Origin: a virus
DNA length: 57,940 nt
Virus record (IMG/VR): IMGVR_UViG_3300031951_000177
Location: 1-57,940 of that record
Reading direction: 5' to 3' (one strand)
Shown: positions 5,824 to 12,928 of the stretch, piece after piece
How positions within the stretch are numbered: position 1 is the first letter of the stretch
Layout of the letters: every line of letters starts with the position of its first letter
The notes under the pieces: model-generated
What the model was told of the DNA's origin: nothing
Database searches by the model: none
The model's input: the letters and a program-made list of their open reading frames with translations, nothing else
Program-made: the position numbers and the translations under genes

Positions 5824-7866
5824 TCAGTCAACCGATCTAGACGTTTCCTGCGCCTCGATCGCGAGCTCCGCGGTCATCGAAAGGTGGTCGATCGCCTGCT
5901 CTGTGAGCTCCCATCCGTTCTTGCGATTGGCCCCCTGGACGGCCATTCCGTTGTCCTTCATGGCCTTCATGATGTTGCTCAGCGCCCGTTCGGAGCAGCC
6001 CAGGCTGGCGGCCATTGCGGGTGCTCCTGGCCATCCCTGCTGCATCAGCTTGACCACGTCGATGGCATTGATGGGCTGCCCGTTGATGCGCGAGCCGACC
6101 TTGACCTCGAGCGGGTTGCCGTCGAACTGGATGTAGGCGCCGGTGATCTCGACGTCGCACGAGTCCACCACTCCGAGGCCGATCTGGGTGATCTTGAACC
6201 GCTTGGCCTCTGGCATCTCGGCGTCCTTCATCTTGGTCACCTTGAGCTCCAGGATGCCGCCTGAGCCCTTGACCTGGAACTCCTGGTCCATGGCCGCCTT
6301 GAACGCGCTGGAGCCTCTTGCGCGGTCCATCTCGTGGCCTGAGTGGTGGACGACGAGGTTGTGCGAGTGGAACTCGCGCCTGATTTCGTCCATCGCTTCG
6401 ATGAACCGGTTAGCGTCCTGCTGCTTGTTCTCGTCGCCGTCGCCGAAGTTGCGGGCCAGGGTGTCGATGATGATCAGCGCCGGGATCTGGCCGGTGTCGG
6501 CGATCATGCGTCTGATCTCGGCCATGAGCTTTGCTGGCGCGTCGGGGTCCAGCATCTGCACGGCGTGGTTGGACTTGAAGAGGGGCGTGTCCTTGCCGAT
6601 CTTGATGCCGGTGGCCTTGGACCATGCTGCGAAGCGCCTGGCCAGGCCCTGGTGGCCCTCGCCTGCGATGTAGAACACGGCTCCCTGCTTGACTGGGCAG
6701 CCGAACCATGGCGTGCCTGTGGCCACGCTGCAGGCCATGGACACGGCCACAAAGCTCTTACCGCCGCCTGACGGGCCGTAGAGCATGCCCAGCGCGTCTG
6801 ACTCGACGTAGCCCTCGATGATCCAGTCGATGGGCTTGATGGTGTCCAGCAGCTCGTGCACCGGCGTGAAGAGAGGCTTGTCGGGCAGGATCTCGCCCGT
6901 CTCCTGGTCGATCGCCTGCTGGATCTGCGTCGGCCGAAACTTCTCCTGCGCCGTGCTGACCGACCGCGGGATGTCGTTGTAGCGTGCGAGCCAGCGGTCG
7001 TCCTTTGGTGCCAGGCTGGCGTCCATGAGGCCACGCAGCAGGTTGACGATCGAGCCGCCCTTGGCGCCTGAGGCCACCATCGATGCGGCCACCATGTTCA
7101 GGCTGTCGTGCAGGTTCTCGCCGCGGATGATGTTGGTCGTCAGGATGCGCAGGCGTTCATCCTGCTCGCCCATGTGCATCGACGGTGCAGGTGCCTCATG
7201 CGCATGCTCTGTGCGCAGGGTCTCGAGGTCGATGCCGAAGATGGCAGCGGCGTCTTCGAGCGTGTAGCGTGCCTTGGGGTTCCAGTACTCCACGAAGTGG
7301 TTGAACGGTCCCGAGTCGCGAGGCTTCTGGTTCTGGCCGACTGGCAGGCGGACGTAACGCACTGCGTTGTTGCCCGACTTGTCGGCCTTGATGTAGCCCC
7401 TGTCGGCCATCGCGGTGACGAGCCGGGTGACGAGCTCGAGGTTCGCGCAGTCGGGGTCCTTGGTGTCGAGCAGGATGCCGATCTGTCGCTTGCCTGGGCT
7501 GGTCTCGATGCCCCACGACGGCGTGCCCTGCAGGTTCTCTGGGTCGACGTCGTCGGCCACCAGCGCCAGAAGGCGCGCGAAGTGGCTCTTGCGCCGGTGC
7601 ATGACGCCCTCGATGGGCCTGACTGCGCCTACGCTGAAGTAGGTGTTCTGCCTGCCCCATCCGTCAACGTCGGCCGCATGCAGGGCTGGGTTGTAGGCCT
7701 TGCCTGACCAGTTGGCCTGGTCCGAGTTGGGGTTGCCGATGAACCCGCACACCCATGTAGTCGACCCTCGAGGGGCGCCAGCCAGGACATGCTGCAGGAA
7801 CTCGGAGTTGGTGACGCTCAATCGAGCACCGTCACCATTGTGATTTTCAGAGTTGGACATGACCAC
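5824..7866 (-). CDS. Primase-helicase replication protein (RepB-type primase plus RepA-like helicase)
   Basis: 680 residues. The N-terminal half (about 30-230) resembles the RepB-type DNA primase domain fused to phage and plasmid helicases (VADDVDPENLQG, GILLDTKDPDC). The second half is a RecA-fold hexameric helicase of the RSF1010 RepA kind: Walker A GPSGGGKS near 363, Walker B ALIIIDT near 463, then HNLVVHHSGH and RARGSSAFKAAMDQEF. The C-terminal 90 residues look like a winged helix that could bind DNA. The GTG at 7866 has GGGAGG 6 nt upstream; the ATG at 7860 is the alternative. Operator-like sites lie at 7831-7845, within the first codons, and at 8021-8036. The iteron array follows the stop. 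Confidence 0.88.
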   Translation of the reverse strand: MVMSNSENHNGDGARLSVTNSEFLQHVLAGAPRGSTTWVCGFIGNPNSDQANWSGKAYNPALHAADVDGWGRQNTYFSVGAVRPIEGVMHRRKSHFARLLALVADDVDPENLQGTPSWGIETSPGKRQIGILLDTKDPDCANLELVTRLVTAMADRGYIKADKSGNNAVRYVRLPVGQNQKPRDSGPFNHFVEYWNPKARYTLEDAAAIFGIDLETLRTEHAHEAPAPSMHMGEQDERLRILTTNIIRGENLHDSLNMVAASMVASGAKGGSIVNLLRGLMDASLAPKDDRWLARYNDIPRSVSTAQEKFRPTQIQQAIDQETGEILPDKPLFTPVHELLDTIKPIDWIIEGYVESDALGMLYGPSGGGKSFVAVSMACSVATGTPWFGCPVKQGAVFYIAGEGHQGLARRFAAWSKATGIKIGKDTPLFKSNHAVQMLDPDAPAKLMAEIRRMIADTGQIPALIIIDTLARNFGDGDENKQQDANRFIEAMDEIRREFHSHNLVVHHSGHEMDRARGSSAFKAAMDQEFQVKGSGGILELKVTKMKDAEMPEAKRFKITQIGLGVVDSCDVEITGAYIQFDGNPLEVKVGSRINGQPINAIDVVKLMQQGWPGAPAMAASLGCSERALSNIMKAMKDNGMAVQGANRKNGWELTEQAIDHLSMTAELAIEAQETSRSVD
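7831..7845 (-). promoter_or_regulatory. Operator-like site in the first codons of the primase-helicase gene
   Basis: Minus strand AATCACAATGGTGAC, the same core (ATCACAATGGTGA) as the site at 8021-8036. It is placed to block initiation or early elongation of the replication gene. Confidence 0.55.
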
Positions 7867-8020
7867 CTGGGGCCTCCCTGTAGGGGGAAGTGTGCCCGGC
7901 GGCCGAGTAGGGTGCTGCCATCTTGTTCTTCCACTGAGAACGCCACACTGTGAAACCTTCGGCAGGCGGGTGTGGGAACCGCTTTTCGGGAGCTACCCTA
8001 GCCGAGGCCCAATCTTGTCA

Positions 8021-8036
8021 GATCACCATTGTGATA
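8021..8036 (-). promoter_or_regulatory. Operator-like site upstream of the replication gene
   Basis: Minus strand TATCAC-AATG-GTGATC, a near-perfect member of the TATCAC-N4-GTGATA family, in the 207-bp gap between the Cro-like gene and the primase-helicase. I see no convincing gene or terminator in the rest of that gap. Confidence 0.65.
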
Positions 8037-8071
8037 GCCGCTTGGAAACGATAAGCGGCGCTTGCGCCCGA

Positions 8072-8087
8072 CTTCACGCTCGTGATA
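8072..8087 (-). promoter_or_regulatory. Operator-like palindrome at the end of the Cro-like gene
   Basis: Minus strand TATCAC-GAGC-GTGAAG, overlapping the last codons of the Cro-like gene. With the sites at 8021 and 7831 it makes three operators in about 260 bp along the leftward transcript. Confidence 0.5.
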
Positions 8088-8274
8088 CCTTTTTACCCAG
8101 GATTTCAGGGGAGGCGCGTAGCTTACCCCGAGTGATGTGCTCGATCCTGAGCTGCTGCAAGTGAGGGATGCGGCCGCGCGCTTTCCAGTTGGACAGCGTG
8201 GGCTGGGTCACGCCCAGCTTGGTGGCTGCTGCCACCTGCGTGCCGAAGTGCGCGATGAGGGTGTCGAAGTCCAT
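8074..8274 (-). CDS. Cro-like repressor
   Basis: 66 residues from the ATG at 8274. One compact helix-turn-helix: FGTQVAAATKLGVTQPTLSNWKARGRIP covers residues 10-37, followed by HLQQLRIEHITRGKL, the shape of small Cro/YdaS-type phage regulators. It diverges from the CI-like gene. The start at 8337 would put the coding region over the promoter at 8306-8334, so the internal ATG is preferred. Expected to repress the opposing repressor promoter during lytic growth. Confidence 0.8.
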   Translation of the reverse strand: MDFDTLIAHFGTQVAAATKLGVTQPTLSNWKARGRIPHLQQLRIEHITRGKLRASPEILGKKVSRA

Positions 8275-8378
8275 TTCCAGTGGGTTGGTAGTTGCGGATC
8301 GGCAGAGTATAGGGCCTGTGATGTTCACAAACAACAACAGCCGTTGATGATCAACAGGACACCGTCCGTCTTTTGTCT
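8275..8378. promoter_or_regulatory. Divergent immunity control region
   Basis: Leftward promoter: minus strand TTGTTT (8334-8329), 17-bp spacer, TATACT (8311-8306), with GTGATGTTCAC in the spacer. Toward the CI-like gene lie two further palindromes, GTTGATGATCAAC (8343-8355) and TTTGTC-TAT-GACAAA (8372-8386), the latter covering the repressor start codon. No strong rightward promoter is visible, as expected for one that needs activation. Confidence 0.7.
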
Positions 8379-8723
8379 ATGACAAACAACTTTGAGCGCC
8401 TAACGATCGGCGATAGGCTGCGCTACCTGATCGAGGTGCGCGGCTACACGCAAGTAGAGCTGGCAGCCAAGATTGGGTTAACCCAAGCCGCCATCTCGAA
8501 CATCGTGACGAATTCAAGCCGCAAACCGAGTGCCCCGACCCTGCTCAAGCTCGCTGCCGCACTGCAAGCCAACCCCGACTGGATCCTGACAGGACAGGGC
8601 CAGCCGTTTGAGATCAACACCATCAGCGCCCAGTCCGAGAAGGACCTCCTGGAGGCGTTCAGGAACATGGACGACCAGGCCAAGGTAGCCCTCCTCGCCG
8701 CGGCCAAGGCGATGGCCAAGTAA
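8379..8723 (+). CDS. CI-like phage repressor (HTH only)
   Basis: 114 residues from the ATG at 8379; a TTG at 8373 is also in frame. An HTH_3 domain occupies residues 8-65 (IGDRLRYLIEVRGYTQVELAAKIGLTQAAISNI), followed by NPDWILTGQG, typical of lambda-family repressors. There is no S24 autopeptidase domain, only a C-terminal helix (SEKDLLEAFRNMDDQAKVALLAAAKAMAK), so RecA-driven self-cleavage is not expected. No Shine-Dalgarno is seen; the message may be nearly leaderless, as for lambda cI. Best candidate for the protein that binds the dispersed operators. Confidence 0.85.
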   Translation: MTNNFERLTIGDRLRYLIEVRGYTQVELAAKIGLTQAAISNIVTNSSRKPSAPTLLKLAAALQANPDWILTGQGQPFEINTISAQSEKDLLEAFRNMDDQAKVALLAAAKAMAK

Positions 8724-8747
8724 CCCCCGGCCTTAGGGCCCCGACAG

Positions 8748-8810
8748 TATCACAATGCCCATACATTTTTGTCAACCAATCGCCCATGGACTTCACAACT
8801 GTGATGTAAT
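8748..8810 (+). promoter_or_regulatory. Early promoter/operator A
   Basis: TATCACAATG (8748-8757) is followed by the palindrome TTCACA-AC-TGTGAT (8792-8805), which abuts a -10-like TGTAAT (8805-8810). The -35 at the expected place is poor; a TTGTCA lies further up at 8770. Drives 8845 onward. Confidence 0.55.
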
Positions 8811-8844
8811 CAATCCCGTCAAGAGATCAACACGGAGCAACGAG

Positions 8845-9042
8845 ATGCACCACAACAGCTTCAACTTCGAGTACGCCAACGCCACGTCCGCCGAGCTCAC
8901 CGAGTGGGAAGACGCCGCCCTCGAGCGCGAGTACGACAAGCAGCAACACGAATACGACGAGTACCAGGCGTGGCAAGACGAGCGCTACGAAGAGTCTGTG
9001 CGCAAGTCCTACGAAGCCCGCGGCCTGGCCAACATTTACTGA
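8845..9042 (+). CDS. Small acidic hypothetical protein
   Basis: 65 residues from the ATG at 8845 (CGGAG 8 nt upstream). Strongly charged and Tyr/Glu-rich (DKQQHEYDEYQAWQDERYEES), probably one amphipathic helix. First gene of the rightward early region. Function unknown; a DNA-mimic or host-interaction role is only a guess from its charge. Confidence 0.7.
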   Translation: MHHNSFNFEYANATSAELTEWEDAALEREYDKQQHEYDEYQAWQDERYEESVRKSYEARGLANIY

Positions 9043-9055
9043 TAGGAGACCCAGC

Positions 9056-9403
9056 ATGATCACTCCCAGCATCAAAGCCCTGCGCACCATCACTTCCAAC
9101 CTGACTGCTGCGCGCCGCGCAAAAGCCATCCTCAACATGTCTCGAGCAGAACTCGAAGTCCTGCCCGCGGCAGCCGCACGCATCCGCGAGTGCTACAACC
9201 CGCCGAGCACGCCCGACCTGCGCATGACCGTACTCAATGACTTGCTCTGCACTCACGGCGTAGAAGCATTCCGCCTGCGCGACGGCAGCAACGTCATGTA
9301 TCTGAACGCCGGCGACACCTACACGCCGACGATCGTGCGGATGCGCGGCAACTACTACGTCCGCGACTGGGGCTCGATTGCTGAGCGCCACGCAGCAGAG
9401 TGA
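9056..9403 (+). CDS. Hypothetical early protein
   Basis: 115 residues, preceded by AGGAG at good spacing. Helical N-terminal half (SRAELEVLPAAAARIREC), then a beta-rich end (GSNVMYLNAGDTYTPTIVRMRGNYYVRDW). Family not recognised. Shares a transcript with 8845-9042; a new promoter/operator follows its stop. Confidence 0.7.
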   Translation: MITPSIKALRTITSNLTAARRAKAILNMSRAELEVLPAAAARIRECYNPPSTPDLRMTVLNDLLCTHGVEAFRLRDGSNVMYLNAGDTYTPTIVRMRGNYYVRDWGSIAERHAAE

Positions 9404-9405
9404 TG

Positions 9406-9447
9406 TATCACATTGCTGTTGACAGCACTTCACAACTGTGATGTAAT
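9406..9447 (+). promoter_or_regulatory. Early promoter/operator B
   Basis: The best promoter of the set: TTGACA (9419-9424), 17-bp spacer, TGTAAT (9442-9447). The spacer contains TTCACA-AC-TGTGAT (9429-9442), so a bound repressor would sit between -35 and -10. A second operator half, TATCACATTG, lies at 9406-9415. Confidence 0.8.
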
Positions 9448-9470
9448 CACTTCGTCAGAGATGACACCGG

Positions 9471-9486
9471 CCCGGCGGATCCCGGG
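9471..9486 (+). other. Leader hairpin shared by cassettes B, C and D
   Basis: CCCGG, 6-nt loop, CCGGG in the 5' leader before the RBS of the gene at 9505. Equivalent hairpins sit at 10250-10264 and 11340-11354, each about 25-40 bp downstream of a related promoter/operator. Confidence 0.5.
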
Positions 9487-9504
9487 ACGCGACAGGAGTC
9501 CGAC

Positions 9505-9813
9505 ATGACCACAGTTCGATTGATCGTCAAGAACAACGCCCTGTACTTCCCGCACGGCGGCACCGACTTCGACAAGCCCGGCTGCCCTTCCAGCCCCGAG
9601 CTGCCGACGCTGCTGATTCGCCGCTACCCCGCCGGCGACTTCGACACGATCTCGTGGCCGCTGCCACGCGGCAAAGCCAAGCGCGAGAGTGCGCTTAGAA
9701 ACCTTGCCTACGCCCTGTTCGACGAGCGCGAGTGCAATGACCTCTTCCCCTACGACGCCGTGATCGAGCTGCCTGACGGCACCGTGTTCAATTTCGACGA
9801 CCTTGTCCGCTGA
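9505..9813 (+). CDS. Hypothetical early protein
   Basis: 102 residues (MTTVRLIVKNNALYFPHGGTDFDKPG...), preceded by CAGGAG. Beta-rich start, a middle basic stretch (GKAKRESALRN), acidic C-terminus (VFNFDDLVR). Not recognised. First gene of cassette B. Confidence 0.7.
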   Translation: MTTVRLIVKNNALYFPHGGTDFDKPGCPSSPELPTLLIRRYPAGDFDTISWPLPRGKAKRESALRNLAYALFDERECNDLFPYDAVIELPDGTVFNFDDLVR

Positions 9814-9827
9814 ACGGAGACATCACC

Positions 9828-10217
9828 ATGCCTAAGCAAAACCAATCCATCCGCGCCTACGAGACCTTCACGACCAACCTGAAGAACCTGCCCGACGGCG
9901 AGTACATGACCGAGACCCTGTACAGCGACACCGTCCCCTACAAGGTCGTCGCCCGCACGGCCGCCACCGTCACCCTGCAAGAGGTCCTGGTCGATCGCGA
10001 CCCAGAGTGGAAGCCGGAGATCATTCCCGGCGGCTTCGCTGGCCACTGCACCAACCAAAACGAGCAGACCTGGCTGTACGCCGGCCTGGGCCAGCGCACC
10101 ATTCGCGTCCGCCTCGTCAAGAGCCGCTTCTACGGATCCAGCAAGATGTGGCGCAGCAGCGAAGGCCACGAGTTCATCGCCAACGGCGCACGCCGCAAGT
10201 ACGACTACAACTTCTGA
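9828..10217 (+). CDS. Hypothetical early protein
   Basis: 129 residues (MPKQNQSIRAYETFTTNLKNLPDGEYMTETL...). Predicted mixed alpha/beta with a basic C-terminus (GARRKYDYNF). Family unknown. Follows the previous gene by 14 bp; its stop is directly followed by the perfect operator at 10220. Confidence 0.7.
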   Translation: MPKQNQSIRAYETFTTNLKNLPDGEYMTETLYSDTVPYKVVARTAATVTLQEVLVDRDPEWKPEIIPGGFAGHCTNQNEQTWLYAGLGQRTIRVRLVKSRFYGSSKMWRSSEGHEFIANGARRKYDYNF

Positions 10218-10219
10218 AG

Positions 10220-10239
10220 TATCACAACTGTGATATCAT
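10220..10239 (+). promoter_or_regulatory. Early promoter/operator C with a perfect operator
   Basis: TATCAC-AACT-GTGATA (10220-10235) has 7-bp inverted arms and is the most symmetric copy in the genome. A -10-like TATCAT (10234-10239) stands in the same register as in promoter B; the -35 is weak. Leader hairpin at 10250-10264. Confidence 0.65.
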
Positions 10240-10282
10240 GCAGACCTGGCCCGGCAGTTCCGGGACGTGACCGGAGACCGAG

Positions 10283-10498
10283 ATGACCAACGAACAGTTC
10301 CTCGCCATCGTCGACAGCAACATCGCGATGTTCAAGAAGTACAGCGACGCGAACAGCCGCGCAGTGCTTGAAGAGCTCGTGACCGGACGCGCTGCTGCTG
10401 TCCAGTCCTTCGAGGGCAAGCGTGCCTGGCAAGACGTCCCCTACCGCGTCCGCCAGTTCCGCCAAGTGATGCCCGAGTGGGGCACCCGCGGCACCTGA
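10283..10498 (+). CDS. Small hypothetical protein
   Basis: 71 residues, helical (MTNEQFLAIVDSNIAMFKKYS...), ending WGTRGT; CCGGAG precedes the ATG. No family recognised. First gene of cassette C. Confidence 0.65.
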   Translation: MTNEQFLAIVDSNIAMFKKYSDANSRAVLEELVTGRAAAVQSFEGKRAWQDVPYRVRQFRQVMPEWGTRGT

Positions 10499-10522
10499 TC
10501 AATCACCAACCGGAGACGACGA

Positions 10523-10822
10523 ATGAGCTACTCAAACCCCATGCACCACGACGCTATGAAGCCCATGCCTGCCAAGTTCCGCAGCGCCTTCGCTGCCTTC
10601 AAGAAGATGGGCGTGCCGGTCTACCAGCACCCCGACGACAGTCGCAACTTCTCGATCGACGCCGAGGCGTCTGACGCCGAGCGGTGGGTCGACTACTACG
10701 GCAACCCGTACCGCGAGGAGCTCGTGTTCGGTGTGCACATCGACCTCGAGCGCGAGCTGCAGAAGCGCGGCCTGTACGCCGAGTGGGTCAACCCCGGCCG
10801 GCTGGCGGTGTACGAGGGCTGA
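10523..10822 (+). CDS. Hypothetical early protein
   Basis: 99 residues. A basic N-terminus (KPMPAKFRSAFAAFKKMG) is followed by an acidic body (DAEASDAERWVDYYGNPY, ELVFGVHIDLERELQKRG). Unrecognised. Its stop is 1 bp before the start of the HD-domain gene, so the two are probably coupled. Confidence 0.65.
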   Translation: MSYSNPMHHDAMKPMPAKFRSAFAAFKKMGVPVYQHPDDSRNFSIDAEASDAERWVDYYGNPYREELVFGVHIDLERELQKRGLYAEWVNPGRLAVYEG

Positions 10823-10823
10823 C

Positions 10824-11303
10824 ATGAACGAGGCTCTCATCAACGCCATCGAGCTCGCAGCCGTGGCCCACGATGGCCAGGTCGACGGCGCCGGCAGGCC
10901 GTACATCCTGCACTGCCTGGCCGTGCTGCGCACGGTGGCCAAGAAGCTGCCAAACAACATTGACGCCCAGGTGGCCGCTGTGCTGCACGACGTGCTCGAG
11001 GACACCAGCATCAGGGCGCCAAGCCTGCTGATCCACGGCGTCAGCTACCGCGCCGTCAGCCTGATCGAGGCCGTCACCAGGAAGCCCGACGAGGACTACG
11101 AGTCGTTCATCGACCGCGTGGCCGACACGGGCCCTGTCGCGATTGTGATCAAGCTCGCCGACCTCGAGCACAACCTGTCGCGCATCGACGGCCTGCCGGC
11201 TGCACGCCGCGCCAAGCTCGAGCCCCGCTACCAGGCTGCAAAAAAGAAGTTGACCGCTGCACTCAAGTATCACAATGGTGTTGCTCACACTTCACAACTG
11301 TGA
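10824..11303 (+). CDS. HD-domain hydrolase of the SpoT/MESH1 (alarmone hydrolase) type
   Basis: 159 residues, essentially a lone HD domain. Signature positions match the hydrolase half of RelA/SpoT and small alarmone hydrolases: AVAHDGQ (His16), GRPYILHCLAV (His30), AAVLHDVLEDT (His55-Asp56 with the E-D-T that follows), and VIKLADLEHNL (Asp113). Members remove pyrophosphate from (p)ppGpp with Mn2+, and in toxSAS systems such proteins act as antitoxins. Whether this one acts on ppGpp, (p)ppApp or another nucleotide cannot be told. Its last codons contain the operator at 11268. Confidence 0.82.
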   Translation: MNEALINAIELAAVAHDGQVDGAGRPYILHCLAVLRTVAKKLPNNIDAQVAAVLHDVLEDTSIRAPSLLIHGVSYRAVSLIEAVTRKPDEDYESFIDRVADTGPVAIVIKLADLEHNLSRIDGLPAARRAKLEPRYQAAKKKLTAALKYHNGVAHTSQL

Positions 11304-11309
11304 TGAAAT
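11268..11309 (+). promoter_or_regulatory. Early promoter/operator D
   Basis: TATCACAATGGTG (11268-11280) lies inside the end of the HD gene. TTGCTC (11281-11286), 17-bp spacer and TGAAAT (11304-11309) form a promoter with TTCACA-AC-TGTGAT (11291-11304) in the spacer, the same design as promoter B. A GTCGAC dyad (11318-11335) and the CCCGG/CCGGG hairpin (11340-11354) follow in the leader. Confidence 0.7.
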
Positions 11310-11373
11310 CTCTCTTGTCGACGGAGCAGTCGACACCGACCCGGCGGCACCGGGCGCTCCAGAAGGACGCAAC

Positions 11374-11580
11374 ATGAAGCTGGCAATCCTGATCAAGTCT
11401 GTGTACGGCAACACGCTGTACTACCCCTTCAACGACGCAGCCCGCGCACTCGCCGGTATCGCCGGCAAGAAGACGTTCTCGGCGAAAGACCTGCAGATCG
11501 CCTACACGCAGCTCGGCTTCGAGATCGACTACGTCGACGCCGCGTCCTTCCTGAAGCCTGAGCTGCTGCTCGCAGCCTGA
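11374..11580 (+). CDS. Small hypothetical protein
   Basis: 68 residues (MKLAILIKSVYGNTLYYPFNDAARALAGIAGKKTFS...), AAGGA upstream of the ATG. The pattern NTLYYPFNDAA is reminiscent of a small phage accessory family, not confidently named. First gene of cassette D. Confidence 0.65.
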   Translation: MKLAILIKSVYGNTLYYPFNDAARALAGIAGKKTFSAKDLQIAYTQLGFEIDYVDAASFLKPELLLAA

Positions 11581-11593
11581 TCGGAGACCCACC

Positions 11594-11773
11594 ATGAACC
11601 TCGCAAACGTAGTGATGATCGCCGAGGGCGCAATGCCCGCTGACAGCGAAGAGCAGTACATCGAAGCCTGGCAGCAACTGATCGACACCGGCCTGTGCTG
11701 GAGGCTGCAAGGCTTCTTCGGCCGCACGGCCCAGCACCTGATCGAGCAAGGCATCTGCAGCCCCGCCAACTAA
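11594..11773 (+). CDS. Small conserved phage protein
   Basis: 59 residues. The body EQYIEAWQQLIDTGLCWRLQ followed by GFFGRTAQHLIEQGIC is a recurring pattern in Burkholderia-type and other phages. Function unknown. GGAG 7 nt before the ATG. Confidence 0.75.
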   Translation: MNLANVVMIAEGAMPADSEEQYIEAWQQLIDTGLCWRLQGFFGRTAQHLIEQGICSPAN

Positions 11774-11785
11774 GGAGACCACACC

Positions 11786-12217
11786 ATGTCCGCATACCTC
11801 GTACCCGACTACCACATCAACGCGCTCGTGAGCTGGGCCGCCGGCAAGCACGGCTCCAACGCCGTCAGCTACTGGTGGGGCAACAAGCATCGCGAAGTCC
11901 GCAACGACGCAGCCCGCGTCGCATCGGTGCTCTTCGCCGAAAACGTGCGCAGCGTCAACAGCCGCTACAAAGAGCACGACCCGGCGCACGGCTTCAAGTT
12001 CAAGCCGGTGCCAAACATGCTGAACCCGATCGACGTCATCAAGGCCTGCCACGGTTACAGCTATCAGGCCTGCGAAACCGAAGACTGGGAACAGTCCGAG
12101 GCCTTTGCGATCATCAAGGGCATCGAGCGCTCAGCGATTCGTTCGCTGCCCGGCTACGAAGACAGCAACGCCTGGTGCATCAGCGGCCCCAATTTCAACC
12201 TGAAGGAGACAGCATGA
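11786..12217 (+). CDS. Hypothetical early protein
   Basis: 143 residues (MSAYLVPDYHINALVSWAAGK...). Motifs: AVSYWWGNKHREVRN and DPAHGFKFKPVPNMLNPIDVIKACHGYSYQACE. Related proteins are seen in other phages without function. AAGGAG precedes the ATG; its stop overlaps the next start as ATGA. Confidence 0.7.
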   Translation: MSAYLVPDYHINALVSWAAGKHGSNAVSYWWGNKHREVRNDAARVASVLFAENVRSVNSRYKEHDPAHGFKFKPVPNMLNPIDVIKACHGYSYQACETEDWEQSEAFAIIKGIERSAIRSLPGYEDSNAWCISGPNFNLKETA

Positions 12218-12420
12218 ACAAGCTCAACATCAAGGCCACCAGCATGCACGTCATGCACGGCCACCCGCTGGACCGCCGCGGCTGCTACGTCGACGTCACG
12301 CTGCACCTCAGCGACGACCAGATCAAGGACGCGCTGTACGAGCTCATCAGTTCGCTGCGGCTTTCAGAGGTCGAGCACATGCTGCGCAACGAGTTCCCAG
12401 ACCTGTTCGAAACCGCTTGA
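12214..12420 (+). CDS. Small hypothetical protein
   Basis: 68 residues, coupled to the previous gene by a 4-bp overlap. N-terminal beta segment (NIKATSMHVMHGHPLDRRGCYVDV truncated here to its idea: His/Arg-rich) and a helical C-terminus (DQIKDALYELISSL). Family unknown. Confidence 0.65.
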   Translation: MNKLNIKATSMHVMHGHPLDRRGCYVDVTLHLSDDQIKDALYELISSLRLSEVEHMLRNEFPDLFETA

Positions 12421-12424
12421 CCAG

Positions 12425-12440
12425 CATCACAATGCTGATA
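12425..12440 (+). promoter_or_regulatory. Operator-like site E
   Basis: CATCAC-AATG-CTGATA in the 69-bp gap before the gene at 12490. A T-rich run (GTTTTTTAACC) follows; no clear promoter could be fitted. Confidence 0.5.
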
Positions 12441-12489
12441 AACTTCTAACCGAGACGCACGTTTTTTAACCACTCCGAAAGGACGCATC

Positions 12490-12873
12490 ATGCAAACAAT
12501 CTCCCTGTCCGAGCTCATCGCAGCTCGCATCGCCGCCAAGCGCATCGAAGACGAGGCCATCGCTGAGCGCCGGCTGATCGACAAGCAGATCGCCGACATG
12601 CTGAAGGACCCGGCCAAGCCCGAAGGCTCCATCAGCCAGCGCACCGAGGGCTGCAAGGTCACCGTGACCTACAAGATCGACCGCAAGGTCGACACCGACG
12701 CGCTGACCAAGGCCTGGGACACCCTGTCCGCCGCGACCACCAACGCCTTCAAGTGGAAGGCCGACGTGTCGGTCTCCGAGCTGCGCAAGCTCGCCCCTGC
12801 TGACGCTGCCGCTGCAGCCGTGTTCATCACCAGCAAGGAAGGCTCCCCTTCGATCACGATCGAAGCGGTCTGA
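12490..12873 (+). CDS. Conserved phage protein upstream of the recombination genes
   Basis: 127 residues. A helical N-terminus (SELIAARIAAKRIEDEAIAERRLIDKQIADML, given here only as the helix 7-38) is followed by a small beta domain (CKVTVTYKIDRKVD) and ADVSVSELRKLAP. The same arrangement precedes Sak4-like recombinases in many phages, which suggests a helper role in recombination (inference). Confidence 0.75.
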   Translation: MQTISLSELIAARIAAKRIEDEAIAERRLIDKQIADMLKDPAKPEGSISQRTEGCKVTVTYKIDRKVDTDALTKAWDTLSAATTNAFKWKADVSVSELRKLAPADAAAAAVFITSKEGSPSITIEAV

Positions 12874-12889
12874 TCTCTTCCCCGGGCAA

Positions 12890-12900
12890 TATCACATTGC
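12890..12900 (+). promoter_or_regulatory. Operator-like half-site F
   Basis: TATCACATTGC in the 55-bp gap before the Sak4-like gene, oriented with transcription. Right arm absent. No -10/-35 pair is convincing. Confidence 0.45.
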
Positions 12901-12928
12901 CCATTTTTTCCCACTGCCTGGAGACGAC

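Noticed and set aside
8041-8073. Terminator after the Cro-like gene (GGCGC-TT-GCGCC)
   Set aside because: Stem of 5 bp with an impossible 2-nt loop and no T-tract in either direction.
8755-8844. Upstream extension of the 65-residue protein to an ATG in TATCACAATG at 8755
   Set aside because: No RBS before it and the stretch covers promoter/operator A; the ATG at 8845 has a proper RBS.
9429-9442. CRP-type site
   Set aside because: The CRP consensus is TGTGA-N6-TCACA; here the half-sites are in the opposite order (TCACA-AC-TGTGA) with a 2-bp centre.
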